Shown piece by piece: positions 1-9,096 of a stretch of DNA of 64,000 nt (position 1 is its first letter; each line of letters starts with the position of its first letter). Below the pieces are notes generated by a model, which saw only the letters and a list, made by a program, of their open reading frames with translations, was not told the DNA's origin and did no database searches. This DNA comes from Pseudomonas chlororaphis. GTDB taxonomy: Bacteria; Pseudomonadota; Gammaproteobacteria; Pseudomonadales; Pseudomonadaceae. Location: contig NZ_MSCT01000012.1 of assembly GCF_001921865.1 (NCBI RefSeq), positions 55,579-119,578 of the forward strand, read 5' to 3'. The position numbers were made by a program, and so were the translations under genes.

Positions 1-2051
1 GACAACTGCTGGAAGCCCTGCTGTGCCACCGCGGCGTCGGGCGCGCGCAACAGGCTTTCATACACTGGGTTGCCCGCCCCCAGTTGCTCGGCGGCGGCCG
101 CCACGGCGCGCTGGTTCGGGGTCAGGCCGACGCTGGCGAACGAGGTGGCGTTGCGGCCGATGCTCAACTGCACGGCGTTGGCCGAATAGTCGAGGCTGCC
201 GCCGAGGAACAGGTAATTGGGCTGCACCGAACCGAAGCGCCCGTCGATGCCGTTGCCTGCCTGGAGGATCGAGTACTGGCGGCCGATCAGGCTTTGGGTC
301 TGCTCGAGGCTGAGCAACTGCGGGCTGTTCTCCAGGGCCAGGGTGACCCCGGCGCCGTTGAGCGTGGCCTTGCCGCCGGCGACGATGCGGTCGCTGCTGG
401 TGGGCGACAGCTCCACCGCGTAGGTCGAGCCCGGCTGCAAGGTCACATCCCCCGCCACCTGCAAGGTGCCGATGGAGTTGCCCGGGGCCACGGTAGCGCC
501 GCGGTTGGCCAGCAGCGCGCCGACCTGCCCGGAACCGCCGAGAGTGCCGCCGGCATTGACCGTGACGCCGGACGCCAGCGAACCGTTGACCGTCAGCAGG
601 CCGCCGTTGACCGTGGTCGCCCCGCGATAGCTGTTGTTGCCGCTGAGCACCAGCTGGCCGGCGCCGGACTTGACCAGGCTACCTTGATAGACCCGCTGCG
701 CCGCGGCCGCATCGCGGGCCATGCCGACCGCGTAGTCGGTCTGGTCCTGCTGGCTGGCGCCGGCGCCCAGGCCGTTTTCCCAGCCGCGGTCCTTCAGCGT
801 CTGTTGCCAGGCCGTGTGCTCGGCGGCGTCCTCGCCCTGGCGTTGCAGCAGCGCCTTGTCGGAAATGTCATTGCTCCAGACGTCGCGCTGCCCGCTGCCG
901 AGGTTGGCGTCGAAGGTTCCCAATAACTGCCCCGGACCGTTCAGCGCCCGCTGCAGGTTGGGCACGCCCCAGCCGACCAGGCCAGTCGGCGCGTCGGTGA
1001 TCGAGCCGTCCAGCTGGGTCGCCGTGGTCAGCAGCACCTCCAGGGCCTGCTGGTTGCTCATGTAGGGGTAACGCTCCATCACCAGGGCCAGGGCGCCGGT
1101 GGCATGGGGCGCGGCCATCGAGGTGCCGGACTTGGTGGCGTAGCCGCCGCCGGGCACGGTGCTGGAAATCAGCCGCCCCGGCGCGGCCACGCACCAGTAC
1201 TTGGCAGCGCCGCACTGGTTGTAGCGCTGCTGGTTGTTGGCATCCAGGCCGGACACCGCCAGCCAGTGGCCTTCCAGGTCCGGCTGGAAGTACGGCAACG
1301 CGGCGCGCACGCTGGCGTTGGCGTAGCCGCTGTTGCCGGCGCTGAACACATTGATCACGCCCTGGCGCGAGATATCGGCGGCCGCGTCCAGCCAGGTGCC
1401 CTGCCCGTAATGCTGGGCATAGGCGGCGTGCAGGTCGCCCAGGGTCTGGTAGCTGACGCCGGGCGGCTGGCTGCCCCAACTGTTGTTGATGGCGCGCACC
1501 CCGGCATCGGCCAGGGCGCCGTACACCGCCTTGAAGTAACGCGGGTCCGGGGTCGGGCCGAACAGGAAGCTGTCGTTGTTGTTGGTGTTGCCGACGTAGA
1601 CCTGGGCATTGAACGCCACGCCGTGCATGCCGACGCCGTCGCGGGCCGCACCCATGGTGCCGGTGACGTGGGTGCCGTGGCTGTCGTTATTGCCGTTGAG
1701 CACCCCGGAGACGCTGAACAGCGTGCCGTCGACATAGCTACCGCTGGCCGTGACCGGGTGGAAGCGCCCGGGCGAGGCCTCGGGGTGGCTGGCGTCGAAA
1801 CCGGAGTCCAGGGCACCGATCTTCACCCCGCTGCCGGTGATCCCGGCGGCGTAGGCGGCACTCGCGCCCATGCGTTCCAGGCCCCAGTCCTGGTTGTATT
1901 CGGCCGACCGCCAGCTGGCCGGCACGCCCGGCTGGCCGCTTTCCTGGTACTGCGCCTGCGCCGCGCCGGGCAACGCCCCGGCCAACACAATGGCGCGCGC
2001 GAGCAACGAACGGCGACTCAGCGCCTTGGGCTGATAAAAGCATCTATCCAT
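1..2051 (-). CDS. Subtilase-type autotransporter serine protease (3' part beyond the window edge)
   Basis: The minus-strand frame starting at ATG 2051 stays open to the window edge. It begins MDRCFYQPKALSRRS, followed by a hydrophobic stretch ending in GAAQAQ, so a signal peptide is likely. The S8 catalytic triad is visible: Asp in ALDSGFD (about residue 81), His in SHGTHVTG (about 123) and Ser in SGTSMAAPH (about 310). The C-terminal part seen here (IVAGGKATLNGAGVTLALEN and on) is the beta-helical passenger and linker typical of type V secreted proteases; the beta-barrel lies outside the window. The mature protease would be at the cell surface or released. It lies 75 bp downstream of aprF on the same strand, the usual place for PspA/PspB-like proteases in fluorescent pseudomonads. 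The family is sure; the exact orthologue is not. Confidence 0.88.
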   Translation of the reverse strand, partial: MDRCFYQPKALSRRSLLARAIVLAGALPGAAQAQYQESGQPGVPASWRSAEYNQDWGLERMGASAAYAAGITGSGVKIGALDSGFDASHPEASPGRFHPVTASGSYVDGTLFSVSGVLNGNNDSHGTHVTGTMGAARDGVGMHGVAFNAQVYVGNTNNNDSFLFGPTPDPRYFKAVYGALADAGVRAINNSWGSQPPGVSYQTLGDLHAAYAQHYGQGTWLDAAADISRQGVINVFSAGNSGYANASVRAALPYFQPDLEGHWLAVSGLDANNQQRYNQCGAAKYWCVAAPGRLISSTVPGGGYATKSGTSMAAPHATGALALVMERYPYMSNQQALEVLLTTATQLDGSITDAPTGLVGWGVPNLQRALNGPGQLLGTFDANLGSGQRDVWSNDISDKALLQRQGEDAAEHTAWQQTLKDRGWENGLGAGASQQDQTDYAVGMARDAAAAQRVYQGSLVKSGAGQLVLSGNNSYRGATTVNGGLLTVNGSLASGVTVNAGGTLGGSGQVGALLANRGATVAPGNSIGTLQVAGDVTLQPGSTYAVELSPTSSDRIVAGGKATLNGAGVTLALENSPQLLSLEQTQSLIGRQYSILQAGNGIDGRFGSVQPNYLFLGGSLDYSANAVQLSIGRNATSFASVGLTPNQRAVAAAAEQLGAGNPVYESLLRAPDAAVAQQGFQQL

Positions 2052-2125
2052 GTGATGACTTCTCGTTTTTTGTTTTTGTCGAAAATGTCAGGACGGGCCG
2101 TCCGCGGCCGCCTTGGTCGTTCAGT

Positions 2126-3484
2126 TCATGAGCCGGGCCTGAAGGCTTCGTCGACTCTCGCCAGGTCGTCTTCGCGCAGGGTGCCTGCGTAGTAGTGCAA
2201 CTTGGTCCAGGCCATCAGGTAGTCGTAGCGGGCCTGTGCCAGGTCGCGGCGGGTGGTGTACAGCTGCTGCTCGGCGTTCAGCGCGTCGAGGTTGACCCGT
2301 TCGCCGCCGAGGATGCTTTGCTTGGTGGAGATCACCAGCGCCTCGGCCGAGGTCAGCGCCTTTTGATAGGCGCGCAGCTTGCTGACCCCGGACAGGCAGG
2401 CGCTGAACTGGCGCCGCAGCTCGATCAGGGTGGTGCGGGTCTGCGAGTCCAGCTCGTATTCGGCTTGTTCCATGGTCCGGCTGGCCTGGCGGGTGGCCGC
2501 CGAAACCCCGCCGCCGGCGTACAGCGGCACGCTGACTTCGATGCCGATGGTGTTGGTGTCGTAGCGCTGGTTGTAGGTGTTGCCGCTTTCCGACTCGACC
2601 TTGCGCGAGGTGGCATAGGCACTGAGCCGCGGCAGGTGGCCGGCGCGGTTGCGCTCGACTTCGTAACGCGCCACTTCCACGGCCTGGCGCTGCGAGGCCA
2701 GGTTCGGGTTGTTGCTGATCGCCAGTTCATGCCAGGCGTCGTAGTTGGCCGGCGCCAGGGTGAACAGCTCGAAGTGCTGGCTCAGGGGCTCGAGGTCGCG
2801 GATGTCCACGCTGCGTTCGCCGATCAAGGCGCCCAGCTCGCGCAATGCCGCGTCCTGCTCGTCGCGGGCCTCGATCTCTTCGGCGGTGGCCAGCTCGTAG
2901 CGCGACTCGGCTTCGAGAATGTCGGTGCGGGTGCCCTCGCCCTGGCGGAACATGTGCTCGTTCTGCTGGAACTGCTGCTCGAAGGCTTTCTTCTTGGCCT
3001 GGGCGATGTCGATCTGGTCCTGGGCGAACAGCGCCTGGGTGTAGTAGCTCAGCACCCGCACCAGCAGTTCCTGGCTCTTGCCGCGAAAGTTCTCGTCGGC
3101 GAACAGCGCCTGGGCCACGCCCTTGCGGTAGGAGGCATAGGCCTCGTAGTCGATCAGCGGCTGTTGCAGGGTGAAGGTCGAACCGTAGCTGTCGTAGTCG
3201 CGGTTTTCGCGCTGGGTGCCGGTGCGGGTATCAAGGTAGGTGACCTTGGATTTGTTATGGCCCTTGTTGTAGCTGTAGCCGAGCTTGGGCAGCAGGCCGG
3301 CGCGGCCGATGATGCGGTTCTCGAGGCCGGCGTCGCGCTCCTTGATCGCGCCGAGAAACACCGGGTCGTTGCGCAATGCCTGTTCGTAGACCTGGAACGG
3401 TCCCATGGCCGCCTGGGCGCTGGCGCACGCCAGCAAGGCGAGCGTGGCTCCGAAGATGGAAAACTGACTCATGCGACGGAACAT
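2126..3484 (-). CDS. aprF: Type I secretion outer membrane protein AprF (TolC family)
   Basis: A 452-residue TolC-family outer membrane channel for export of the alkaline protease AprA. A signal peptide is visible (MSQFSIFGATLALLACASAQA, read from the second Met), followed by long alpha-helical coiled-coil regions rich in E, Q, A and R as in OEP domains. Its length fits AprF. It is the last gene of aprD-aprE-aprF: its first ATG is 2 bp after the aprE stop codon. A second in-frame ATG at 3472 (MSQFS) is a possible alternative start that puts the signal peptide exactly at the N-terminus. Function is inferred from family and from the neighbouring ABC exporter, adaptor and RTX protease. Confidence 0.93.
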   Translation of the reverse strand: MFRRMSQFSIFGATLALLACASAQAAMGPFQVYEQALRNDPVFLGAIKERDAGLENRIIGRAGLLPKLGYSYNKGHNKSKVTYLDTRTGTQRENRDYDSYGSTFTLQQPLIDYEAYASYRKGVAQALFADENFRGKSQELLVRVLSYYTQALFAQDQIDIAQAKKKAFEQQFQQNEHMFRQGEGTRTDILEAESRYELATAEEIEARDEQDAALRELGALIGERSVDIRDLEPLSQHFELFTLAPANYDAWHELAISNNPNLASQRQAVEVARYEVERNRAGHLPRLSAYATSRKVESESGNTYNQRYDTNTIGIEVSVPLYAGGGVSAATRQASRTMEQAEYELDSQTRTTLIELRRQFSACLSGVSKLRAYQKALTSAEALVISTKQSILGGERVNLDALNAEQQLYTTRRDLAQARYDYLMAWTKLHYYAGTLREDDLARVDEAFRPGS

Positions 3485-3486
3485 CC

Positions 3487-4821
3487 TTATTCTTCGGTCA
3501 ATGCGGAACCCGCCCGGTCGAGCAGGGGTTTGAACAGATAGTTGAGCAGCGAGCGCTCGCCGGTGCGGACGAACATTTCCGCCGGCATGCCGGGCTTGAT
3601 CACCAGGCCGTTGAGCTTTTCCATGGCCTGGTCGCTGACGCTGCTGCGCAGCACGTAGTACGGCACGCCGGTCTTTTCATCGACCATCTGGTCGGCGGAA
3701 ATCAGGCTGACTTCGCCGGCCACCCGCGGCGTGCGGCTCTGGTTGAAGGCGGTGAAAAGGATGTCCACCGGCAGGTGGCTGCCGACCTTGTCGATCAGGT
3801 TCACCGGCAGGTGGCCCTCGACTTCCAGGCGGGTGCCCTGGGGCACGATCTCCAGCAGGTTCTCCCCCGGACGAACCACGGCGCCCTCGGTATGCACCCC
3901 GAGGTTGACCGCGATGCCGTCGGCGGGTGCGAGGATCTCGCTGTGCTGCAGGTCGAAACCGGCCGAGGTCAGCTGTTGTTCCAGGGTCAGGCTTTTCAGC
4001 TGGGCCTCGGCCAACTGGCTGCGCACTTCCTTCTGGTACTCCTCGCCGTGCTGCTGCAACTTGAGCTTCGACTCGAGGATGCCCTGCTCCACCCGCCCGC
4101 TTTCACCGGTGTTCTGCGCCTGCTCCTGCTGCACCTGGGACAGCTGGCGCTGGTATTCCATCAGCCGGTTGCGCGGAATGTAGCCGTTGTCCGCCAGGGG
4201 TTGCAGATTGGCCAGTTGCTGGCGCAGCGACTCGGCCTGGTTGTTCAGGTCGGTGCGCGCGCGGCGCATCCCGGCCAGTTGCGCCGTGGCGCCGTCGATG
4301 CTGGCGCGGATCCCGGCCTGCTCGCGGGCGAAGGCTTCGCGGCGGCTGCTGAACAGCTGCCGCTGGCCTTCCAGCACCAGGGCCAGGCGCGGATCGGGAT
4401 CGGCGCTCAAGGCCGCGGGAAACGTCACCTGCTTGAGGTTGTCGCGCTCGCTCTGCCAGCGCGCGAGGCTGGCCCAGGCCATGCGGTACTGGGCCTGCAA
4501 CGATTGCACATCGGCCTCGACCTGGGTCTGGTCGAGGCGGAACAACGGTTGCCCCTGCTTCACCGCCTCGCCTTCGCGCACCAGGATCCGGCTGACCACC
4601 CCGCCGCTCATCGACTGCACGGCCTTGCGCTTGCCCGAGACCACCACCGTGCCCTGCACGGGAATGCCCTGGTCCAGCGGCGCCAGGGCCGCCCAGGCAA
4701 AGAAACTGCCGGCGCCGGCCAGCGCCAGCACCCAGCCCATGCGCGCGAAAAACCGCGCGTCGCGCTCGGGACGCTCCGGCGCATAACCTTGTTCGATCAT
4801 CATTTCGCTGTCCTTGCTCAT
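3487..4821 (-). CDS. aprE: Type I secretion membrane fusion protein AprE (HlyD family)
   Basis: A 444-residue HlyD/PrtE-type periplasmic adaptor that bridges the ABC exporter AprD and the outer membrane channel AprF. One N-terminal membrane segment (GWVLALAGAGSFFAWAALAP, about residues 29-48) is followed by a lipoyl-like half (GTVVVSGKRKAVQSMSGGVV), a long coiled-coil hairpin (about 110-280) and the second lipoyl half (LAPADGIAVNLGVHTEGAVV). The start ATG overlaps the aprD stop by 4 bp (ATGA), which indicates translational coupling. Length and order match the aprDEF operon. Confidence 0.94.
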   Translation of the reverse strand: MSKDSEMMIEQGYAPERPERDARFFARMGWVLALAGAGSFFAWAALAPLDQGIPVQGTVVVSGKRKAVQSMSGGVVSRILVREGEAVKQGQPLFRLDQTQVEADVQSLQAQYRMAWASLARWQSERDNLKQVTFPAALSADPDPRLALVLEGQRQLFSSRREAFAREQAGIRASIDGATAQLAGMRRARTDLNNQAESLRQQLANLQPLADNGYIPRNRLMEYQRQLSQVQQEQAQNTGESGRVEQGILESKLKLQQHGEEYQKEVRSQLAEAQLKSLTLEQQLTSAGFDLQHSEILAPADGIAVNLGVHTEGAVVRPGENLLEIVPQGTRLEVEGHLPVNLIDKVGSHLPVDILFTAFNQSRTPRVAGEVSLISADQMVDEKTGVPYYVLRSSVSDQAMEKLNGLVIKPGMPAEMFVRTGERSLLNYLFKPLLDRAGSALTEE

Positions 4822-6614
4822 GCGCCTGGATTCCGTGTCGGGGCCTGGTACTGGCGGCTCATGCTCAAGCCGGCTGGGGCCTTGTCCCGCGGCTGCTGTT
4901 CCTGGGCTTGCGCCTGGGGCTGGGCTTGGGCTTGAGCCTGGCCCGACAGTGCCTTGAGCACTTCCTGGCTCGGCCCGAAGGCTTGCAGGCGCCCTTCGTT
5001 CAACACCAGCAGCTTGTCGGCCTGGGCCAGCGCGGACGAACGATGGGTCACCAGCACCACGCTGGTGCCCTGGGCCTTCATCTGCGCGATGGCCGAGGCC
5101 AGGGCGCTTTCGCCCACGGTATCGAGGTTGGAATTGGGTTCGTCGAGCACCACCAGGCTGGGCTGGCCGTACAGCGCCCGCGCCAGGGCCACCCGTTGTT
5201 TCTGGCCGCCGGACAAGCCGCTGCCGTCGTCGCCCAGCTGGGTGTCGTAGCCCTGGGGCAGGCGCAGGATCAGTTCGTGCACCCCGGCCTGTTGCGCGGC
5301 CTGCACGACTTTTTGCGGGTCGGCGTCCTGAAATCGCGCAATGTTTTCAGCAATGCTCCCGGAAAACAGCTCGATGTCCTGGGGCAGGTAACCGATGTAA
5401 GGGCCCAGTTCGTTGCGGTTCCAGCGATGGATATCGGCGCCGTCCAGGCGTACCGTGCCGGCCAGGGTCGGCCACACGCCCACCAGCACCCGAGCCAGGG
5501 TCGACTTGCCGGAGCCGGAAGCGCCCAGCACGCCCAGCACCTCCCCCGCGCCCAGGTTGAAGCTGACCTGTTGCAAGGTCGCCAGGCGCTTGCCCGGCGG
5601 CCCGGCGCTGACCTGCTCGAAGCCCACCTGGCCCTTGGGCGCCGGCAGCGACATCGCCGTGTCGCTCGGCGGGAAGGCCTGCAACAGCGAATCCAGGCGT
5701 TGGTAGGCCAGCTTGGCCGAGCTCCACTGCTTCCAGACCGCGATCAATTGGTCGATCGGGCTCAGCACCCGGCCCATCAGGATCGACCCGGCGATCATCA
5801 TGCCGGCGGTCATGTCGCCCTTGATCACCAGCAACGCCCCCAGGCCCAGCACCAGCGATTGCAGGCACAGGCGCAGGGTCTTGCTCAACGAGCTGATGAC
5901 CGCGCCGGTGTCGCTGGCCTGGTTCTGCAGGCCGAGAAACCGCGAGTGCACCTCGAACCAGCGCTTGCGCAGCGCGCCGAGCATGCCCATGGCCTGGATG
6001 GTTTCGGCATTGTGCAGGTGGCTGGTGGCCAGTTGCGTGGACTTCTGCGAGTAGCCGCTGGCTTCGCCCAGGGGCTTCTTGGTCATGGCTTCGTTGAGGA
6101 ACGCCAGGGCGATCAGCAACACCGCGCCCACCGTGGCGAACACCCCTAGCCAGGTATTGAACAGAAAGATCACGAACAGGTAGATGGGAAACCACGGCGC
6201 GTCGAAGAAGGCGAACAGCGCAGGCCCGGTGACGAACTGGCGGATGTGGGTCAGGTCGCCCAGGGATTGCCCGGCATGCCCTTCGCCGCGCAGCAGGTTG
6301 CGCTCGAACGCCGCCTGGTAGACCCGCAGGTTGAAACGGCGCTCCAACTGGCTGCCGATGCGGATGACGATGAAGCTGCGCACCACCTCCAGCAGGCCGA
6401 TGAAGGCAAAGAACCCGACCACCATCAGCGACAGCATCGCCAGGGTGGTTTCGTTCTGTGAGGAAAGGACCCGGTCGTAGACCTGGAGCATGTAGATCGA
6501 GGGGACCAGCATCAGCACGTTGATCAGGGCGGTGAAACACCCGACGCTGATCAGAATGCCTTTGTAATCGCCCAATGCCTTGAACAGCGGTGCAGTGGTC
6601 TTCGCCATCTTCAT
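4818..6614 (-). CDS. aprD: Type I secretion ABC transporter AprD (ATPase/permease)
   Basis: A 598-residue PrtD/AprD-type exporter for the RTX protease. An N-terminal six-helix ABC transmembrane domain (about 20-300) is followed by an ATPase domain with Walker A GASGSGKST, signature LSGGQKQRVALARAL, Walker B LVVLDEP and the H-loop VLVTHR. The start chosen is ATG 6614 (MKMAKTT), because AGGA lies 7 nt upstream; the open frame extends to 6659 but without a ribosome-binding site. The last 40 residues carry an unusual Gln/Ala/Pro repeat (QAQAQAQPQAQAQEQQ) not needed for the family fold. It is first in aprDEF and follows inh on the same strand. Confidence 0.94.
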   Translation of the reverse strand: MKMAKTTAPLFKALGDYKGILISVGCFTALINVLMLVPSIYMLQVYDRVLSSQNETTLAMLSLMVVGFFAFIGLLEVVRSFIVIRIGSQLERRFNLRVYQAAFERNLLRGEGHAGQSLGDLTHIRQFVTGPALFAFFDAPWFPIYLFVIFLFNTWLGVFATVGAVLLIALAFLNEAMTKKPLGEASGYSQKSTQLATSHLHNAETIQAMGMLGALRKRWFEVHSRFLGLQNQASDTGAVISSLSKTLRLCLQSLVLGLGALLVIKGDMTAGMMIAGSILMGRVLSPIDQLIAVWKQWSSAKLAYQRLDSLLQAFPPSDTAMSLPAPKGQVGFEQVSAGPPGKRLATLQQVSFNLGAGEVLGVLGASGSGKSTLARVLVGVWPTLAGTVRLDGADIHRWNRNELGPYIGYLPQDIELFSGSIAENIARFQDADPQKVVQAAQQAGVHELILRLPQGYDTQLGDDGSGLSGGQKQRVALARALYGQPSLVVLDEPNSNLDTVGESALASAIAQMKAQGTSVVLVTHRSSALAQADKLLVLNEGRLQAFGPSQEVLKALSGQAQAQAQPQAQAQEQQPRDKAPAGLSMSRQYQAPTRNPGA

Positions 6615-6782
6615 TGGTCTTTCCTGAGCTGAATATCCCGTGCCAGGGGCGCAGGACAAATAAACCGCCCGTAATTGAGTCGGGACATTATTGGATTATT
6701 GAGGCGTGCAGGCGAAAGAACTCTACCGCCAGACGATAAGGAGTTCTAGTTATTTAGTTATTGTAAAGAAACGTAAAGGCAT

Positions 6783-6810
6783 AACGTATATGGCACTTGC
6801 CTTATACGTT
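6783..6810. repeat. Inverted repeat between inh and aprD
   Basis: AACGTATA at 6783-6790 is matched perfectly by TATACGTT at 6803-6810, with a 12-nt spacer, inside an AT-rich 240-bp gap between inh and aprD. The stem is AU-rich, so a DNA operator or a weak promoter element for aprDEF is as likely as an RNA hairpin. No function is known to me. Confidence 0.35.
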
Positions 6811-6853
6811 TATCCATACAGATACATTCAAAGATGCATACAGCGGCGATTAA

Positions 6854-7237
6854 TCAGGGTTTGCGCTGCAATATAATCGTCGTACCCGATTTCAAAGTGC
6901 CTTGATATAAACCTTCTTTCTGACGACTTAGAAAGATGATCTTCGAGCCCTCTTTGCCCGTCACGGCAATACCGTCCGGTTCAGGGAACCAACCGACGGC
7001 CGCATCCCCCAGCCAGCCCGAAAGGCATTCGGCGCCAGCGCCCAGGGTGCCGTTCTGCTCCAGGTCCAGGACGCACTGGCTGGCCGGTTGCGCCGGCTGC
7101 GACAGTTGCCAGTGCCCGGCCAGTTCCGCGGGGTCCGCCAATCTCAGGCTGCTTGCCATGCTTGTTTCTCCATAAAACATCATCAACGTCGCGATCAGGT
7201 ACGCGCCGGCCTTAGCGATCAAGGCAGTTCGAATCAT
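6854..7237 (-). CDS. inh: Alkaline protease inhibitor Inh/AprI
   Basis: A 127-residue periplasmic inhibitor of serralysin-type metalloproteases. An N-terminal signal sequence (hydrophobic AGAYLIATLMMF, cleavage probably after the Ala of TSMA) precedes the mature start SSLRLADPAELAGHWQL. In this family the N-terminal Ser-Ser-Leu segment inserts into the protease active site. Two cysteines (CVLDLEQNG and AECLSGW) would form the conserved disulfide of the eight-stranded beta barrel. It lies between aprA and aprD on the same strand, as in related pseudomonads, and protects the producer from premature proteolysis. Confidence 0.92.
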   Translation of the reverse strand: MIRTALIAKAGAYLIATLMMFYGETSMASSLRLADPAELAGHWQLSQPAQPASQCVLDLEQNGTLGAGAECLSGWLGDAAVGWFPEPDGIAVTGKEGSKIIFLSRQKEGLYQGTLKSGTTIILQRKP

Positions 7238-7287
7238 AGGGGGTCGCTCCGGGCCGCAGTCTCAGGCCATTCGCCAGTCCATGCAAG

Positions 7288-7325
7288 GTCGGAGGGCGCC
7301 GCCTGGCGCCGCCCTCCTGCCTTTT
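7288..7325 (-). terminator. GC-rich hairpin between aprA and inh
   Basis: GGAGGGCGCC at 7291-7300 pairs with GGCGCCgCCCTCC at 7305-7317 (one bulged base, 4-nt loop). There is no T-run on the minus-strand side, so it is more likely an attenuating or mRNA-stabilising hairpin that keeps aprA transcript above inh-aprDEF than a full intrinsic terminator. Confidence 0.5.
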
Positions 7326-7350
7326 ACGCATGCCTAGCTTACAGGCTTGT

Positions 7351-8799
7351 TCAAGCCACGATGTCGGTAGAGAGCGCCTGGCCAACGGTGCTGACCAGGA
7401 AGTCCGCTACGCCGTGCCCGGAGAAGTCCACCGACAGGGTGCTGTTGCCTGCCGAGGTGCTGAGGATCGCGTCGCCGGCGTTGCCGGTGAACGCGTTCAC
7501 GAAGTGCAGCCCCGCGCCCTTGGTGATGCCGGTCAGGTCGATCTTGTCCAGGCCGCTGACGAAGTCGAGGATCTGGTCGGCCGCACCCGGGGTGGAGTCG
7601 GAGCTGGCAGCAAAGACGAAGGTGTCGGCACCCGCGCCGCCCCAGAGTTTGTCCGCCCCGCCGGCGCCGTAGAGGATGTCGTTGCCGGCACCGCCCTTGA
7701 GCTCGTTGGCCACGTTGTTGCCGATCAGCAGGTCGTTGCCCGAACCGCCGATGGCGTTCTCGATGGTGGCGCCCTTGGCGATGGACACGTTGCCCACCAG
7801 GCCGCCAACGTCGGAGAACGAGGCCTCATTGAGGTTGATCTTCTGGTTTTGGGTAAAACCGGAGAAGTCCAGGGTGTCCTTGCCGCCGGCATCCCAGACC
7901 GAGAACACCAGCTTGTCCGCCGACGAGGTGGCGCTGAGGAAATCGCGACCTGTGTTGGAGTTGAAGCCGTAGGTGGTGTCGCCGGTACGGATGCTGGTGT
8001 TGGCCCCGTAGAGTTTCTGGATCGCCGCGATATCGTCCATCAGCGGGCCGGACGAATAGGCTTCGACGCCGGCCTTGCTGAAGTTCTGGTTGGTATTGCT
8101 TTCGCTCCAGTAGCTCATGACGCTGTAACCGCGCGTGTCCTGTCCATAGGTCGCGTCGTTATAGGTCGGGTTGCCGTTCCCGGCGTTGTAGTCGCCAGGG
8201 TGGGCCAGGCCCAGGGAGTGCCCGATCTCGTGGGTCAGCGTCTGCCGGCCGTAGTTGTTCAGGTCGGGGTTCTTGTTCGCGGTGTAACCGCTGTTGATCA
8301 GGTACCAGGAAGTACCGTCGTAGCCGGCACCGGTGCCCGGCAGGTAGGCGAACGCCGCCGCGCCGTCCTGGCCGCTGCTGTAGTTGCCGAAGGTCAGGTG
8401 GCCGTCACCGCCGGAAGCCTTTTCGGTGAAGGTGACATTGGCCACGTCGGCCCAGGATTGCATGGCCAGCGCGGCCTGGGCTTTCTGCTGGGCGCTGAAC
8501 TGGCTGAACCCGGAGATGCCATGTTTGTACATGGTGCTCGAGGATGCCGAGGTGAGGAAGGTATAGGTCAGTTCGATCTTGCCGTTGCCGTTGAGGTCTT
8601 GATAAGCGGCACCGTCGCGCAGCAGCTGGGTGGCTGCCTGATCGACCGAGTAGGAGGGTTTGCCATTGACCGTCAGGTTGCCGCCGCGGTCATACTGATG
8701 GCTGAAGCTATTGATCTGGTTATACGCAGAACTTGCCGCAGCCAAAGGCACCAGCTGCTGTTCGGCGGCGACAATAGCGTTCTCTTTTACTTTCGACAT
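7351..8799 (-). CDS. aprA: Alkaline metalloprotease AprA (serralysin, RTX family)
   Basis: A 482-residue secreted zinc protease of the M10B serralysin family. The zinc site is [11 protein letters not shown], followed by the Met-turn region SVMSYWSE. Ca-binding RTX nonapeptides ([30 protein letters not shown]) lie at about residues 330-400. The C-terminus ends in a hydrophobic, non-cleaved type I secretion signal. There is no N-terminal signal peptide, as expected for export by AprDEF. The start is ATG 8799 (MSKVKENA), with AAGGAAG 7 nt upstream; a GTG 6 bp earlier is in frame but badly spaced. It digests host and environmental protein and is a known Gac/Rsm-controlled exoenzyme in this group. 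Confidence 0.96.
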   Translation of the reverse strand: MSKVKENAIVAAEQQLVPLAAASSAYNQINSFSHQYDRGGNLTVNGKPSYSVDQAATQLLRDGAAYQDLNGNGKIELTYTFLTSASSSTMYKHGISGFSQFSAQQKAQAALAMQSWADVANVTFTEKASGGDGHLTFGNYSSGQDGAAAFAYLPGTGAGYDGTSWYLINSGYTANKNPDLNNYGRQTLTHEIGHSLGLAHPGDYNAGNGNPTYNDATYGQDTRGYSVMSYWSESNTNQNFSKAGVEAYSSGPLMDDIAAIQKLYGANTSIRTGDTTYGFNSNTGRDFLSATSSADKLVFSVWDAGGKDTLDFSGFTQNQKINLNEASFSDVGGLVGNVSIAKGATIENAIGGSGNDLLIGNNVANELKGGAGNDILYGAGGADKLWGGAGADTFVFAASSDSTPGAADQILDFVSGLDKIDLTGITKGAGLHFVNAFTGNAGDAILSTSAGNSTLSVDFSGHGVADFLVSTVGQALSTDIVA

Positions 8800-8805
8800 A
8801 AACAC

Positions 8806-8815
8806 ACTTCCTTGT
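8806..8815 (-). promoter_or_regulatory. RsmA/RsmE binding site over the aprA ribosome-binding site
   Basis: On the minus strand this reads ACAAGGAAGT, a full match to the published RsmA/RsmE consensus (A/U)CANGGANG(U/A). It contains the Shine-Dalgarno of aprA, so binding would block translation until small RsmXYZ RNAs titrate the protein. Match seen directly; function from the established Gac/Rsm pathway. Confidence 0.7.
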
Positions 8816-8912
8816 AATCAATGGAACAGTTTTTGTCCGATAGCGACAATCCCTGGCGAGATCGTCCTATCACTCGCCCCGTTTTGGGCGTAAGCAACCT
8901 GACACAATTCGA

Positions 8913-8946
8913 AATCAGGCGTCCACTACTTTTTCGACGCCTGATT
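8913..8946. repeat. Perfect 11-bp inverted repeat upstream of aprA
   Basis: AATCAGGCGTC at 8913-8923 is matched exactly by GACGCCTGATT at 8936-8946, with a 12-nt loop. It sits about 115 bp upstream of the aprA start in the 297-bp AT-rich gap that follows the aminopeptidase gene. It may be a terminator of the upstream gene, a leader hairpin of aprA or an operator. No long T-run is present on either side. Confidence 0.45.
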
Positions 8947-9096
8947 CCACTGTTCCAGCAAACTCCCGAAAACAATGACCGACAAGTCTAAATATTCTTT
9001 TACCCCCCATATCCGTGAACAATTGTCCGACAATCTAAAATTTAAATATTAAATAAAGGTAAAGATTATTTTGCCGACTGCGTCGCAGTTTTTAGT

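Noticed and set aside
868..2043. Several minus-strand open frames at the left edge
   Set aside because: They are out of frame with the subtilase autotransporter, whose frame starts at 2051 and contains the full catalytic triad.
7351..8805. GTG at 8805 as the aprA start
   Set aside because: The AAGGAAG site ends almost on this codon; ATG 8799 has ideal spacing and gives the usual MSKVKE N-terminus.
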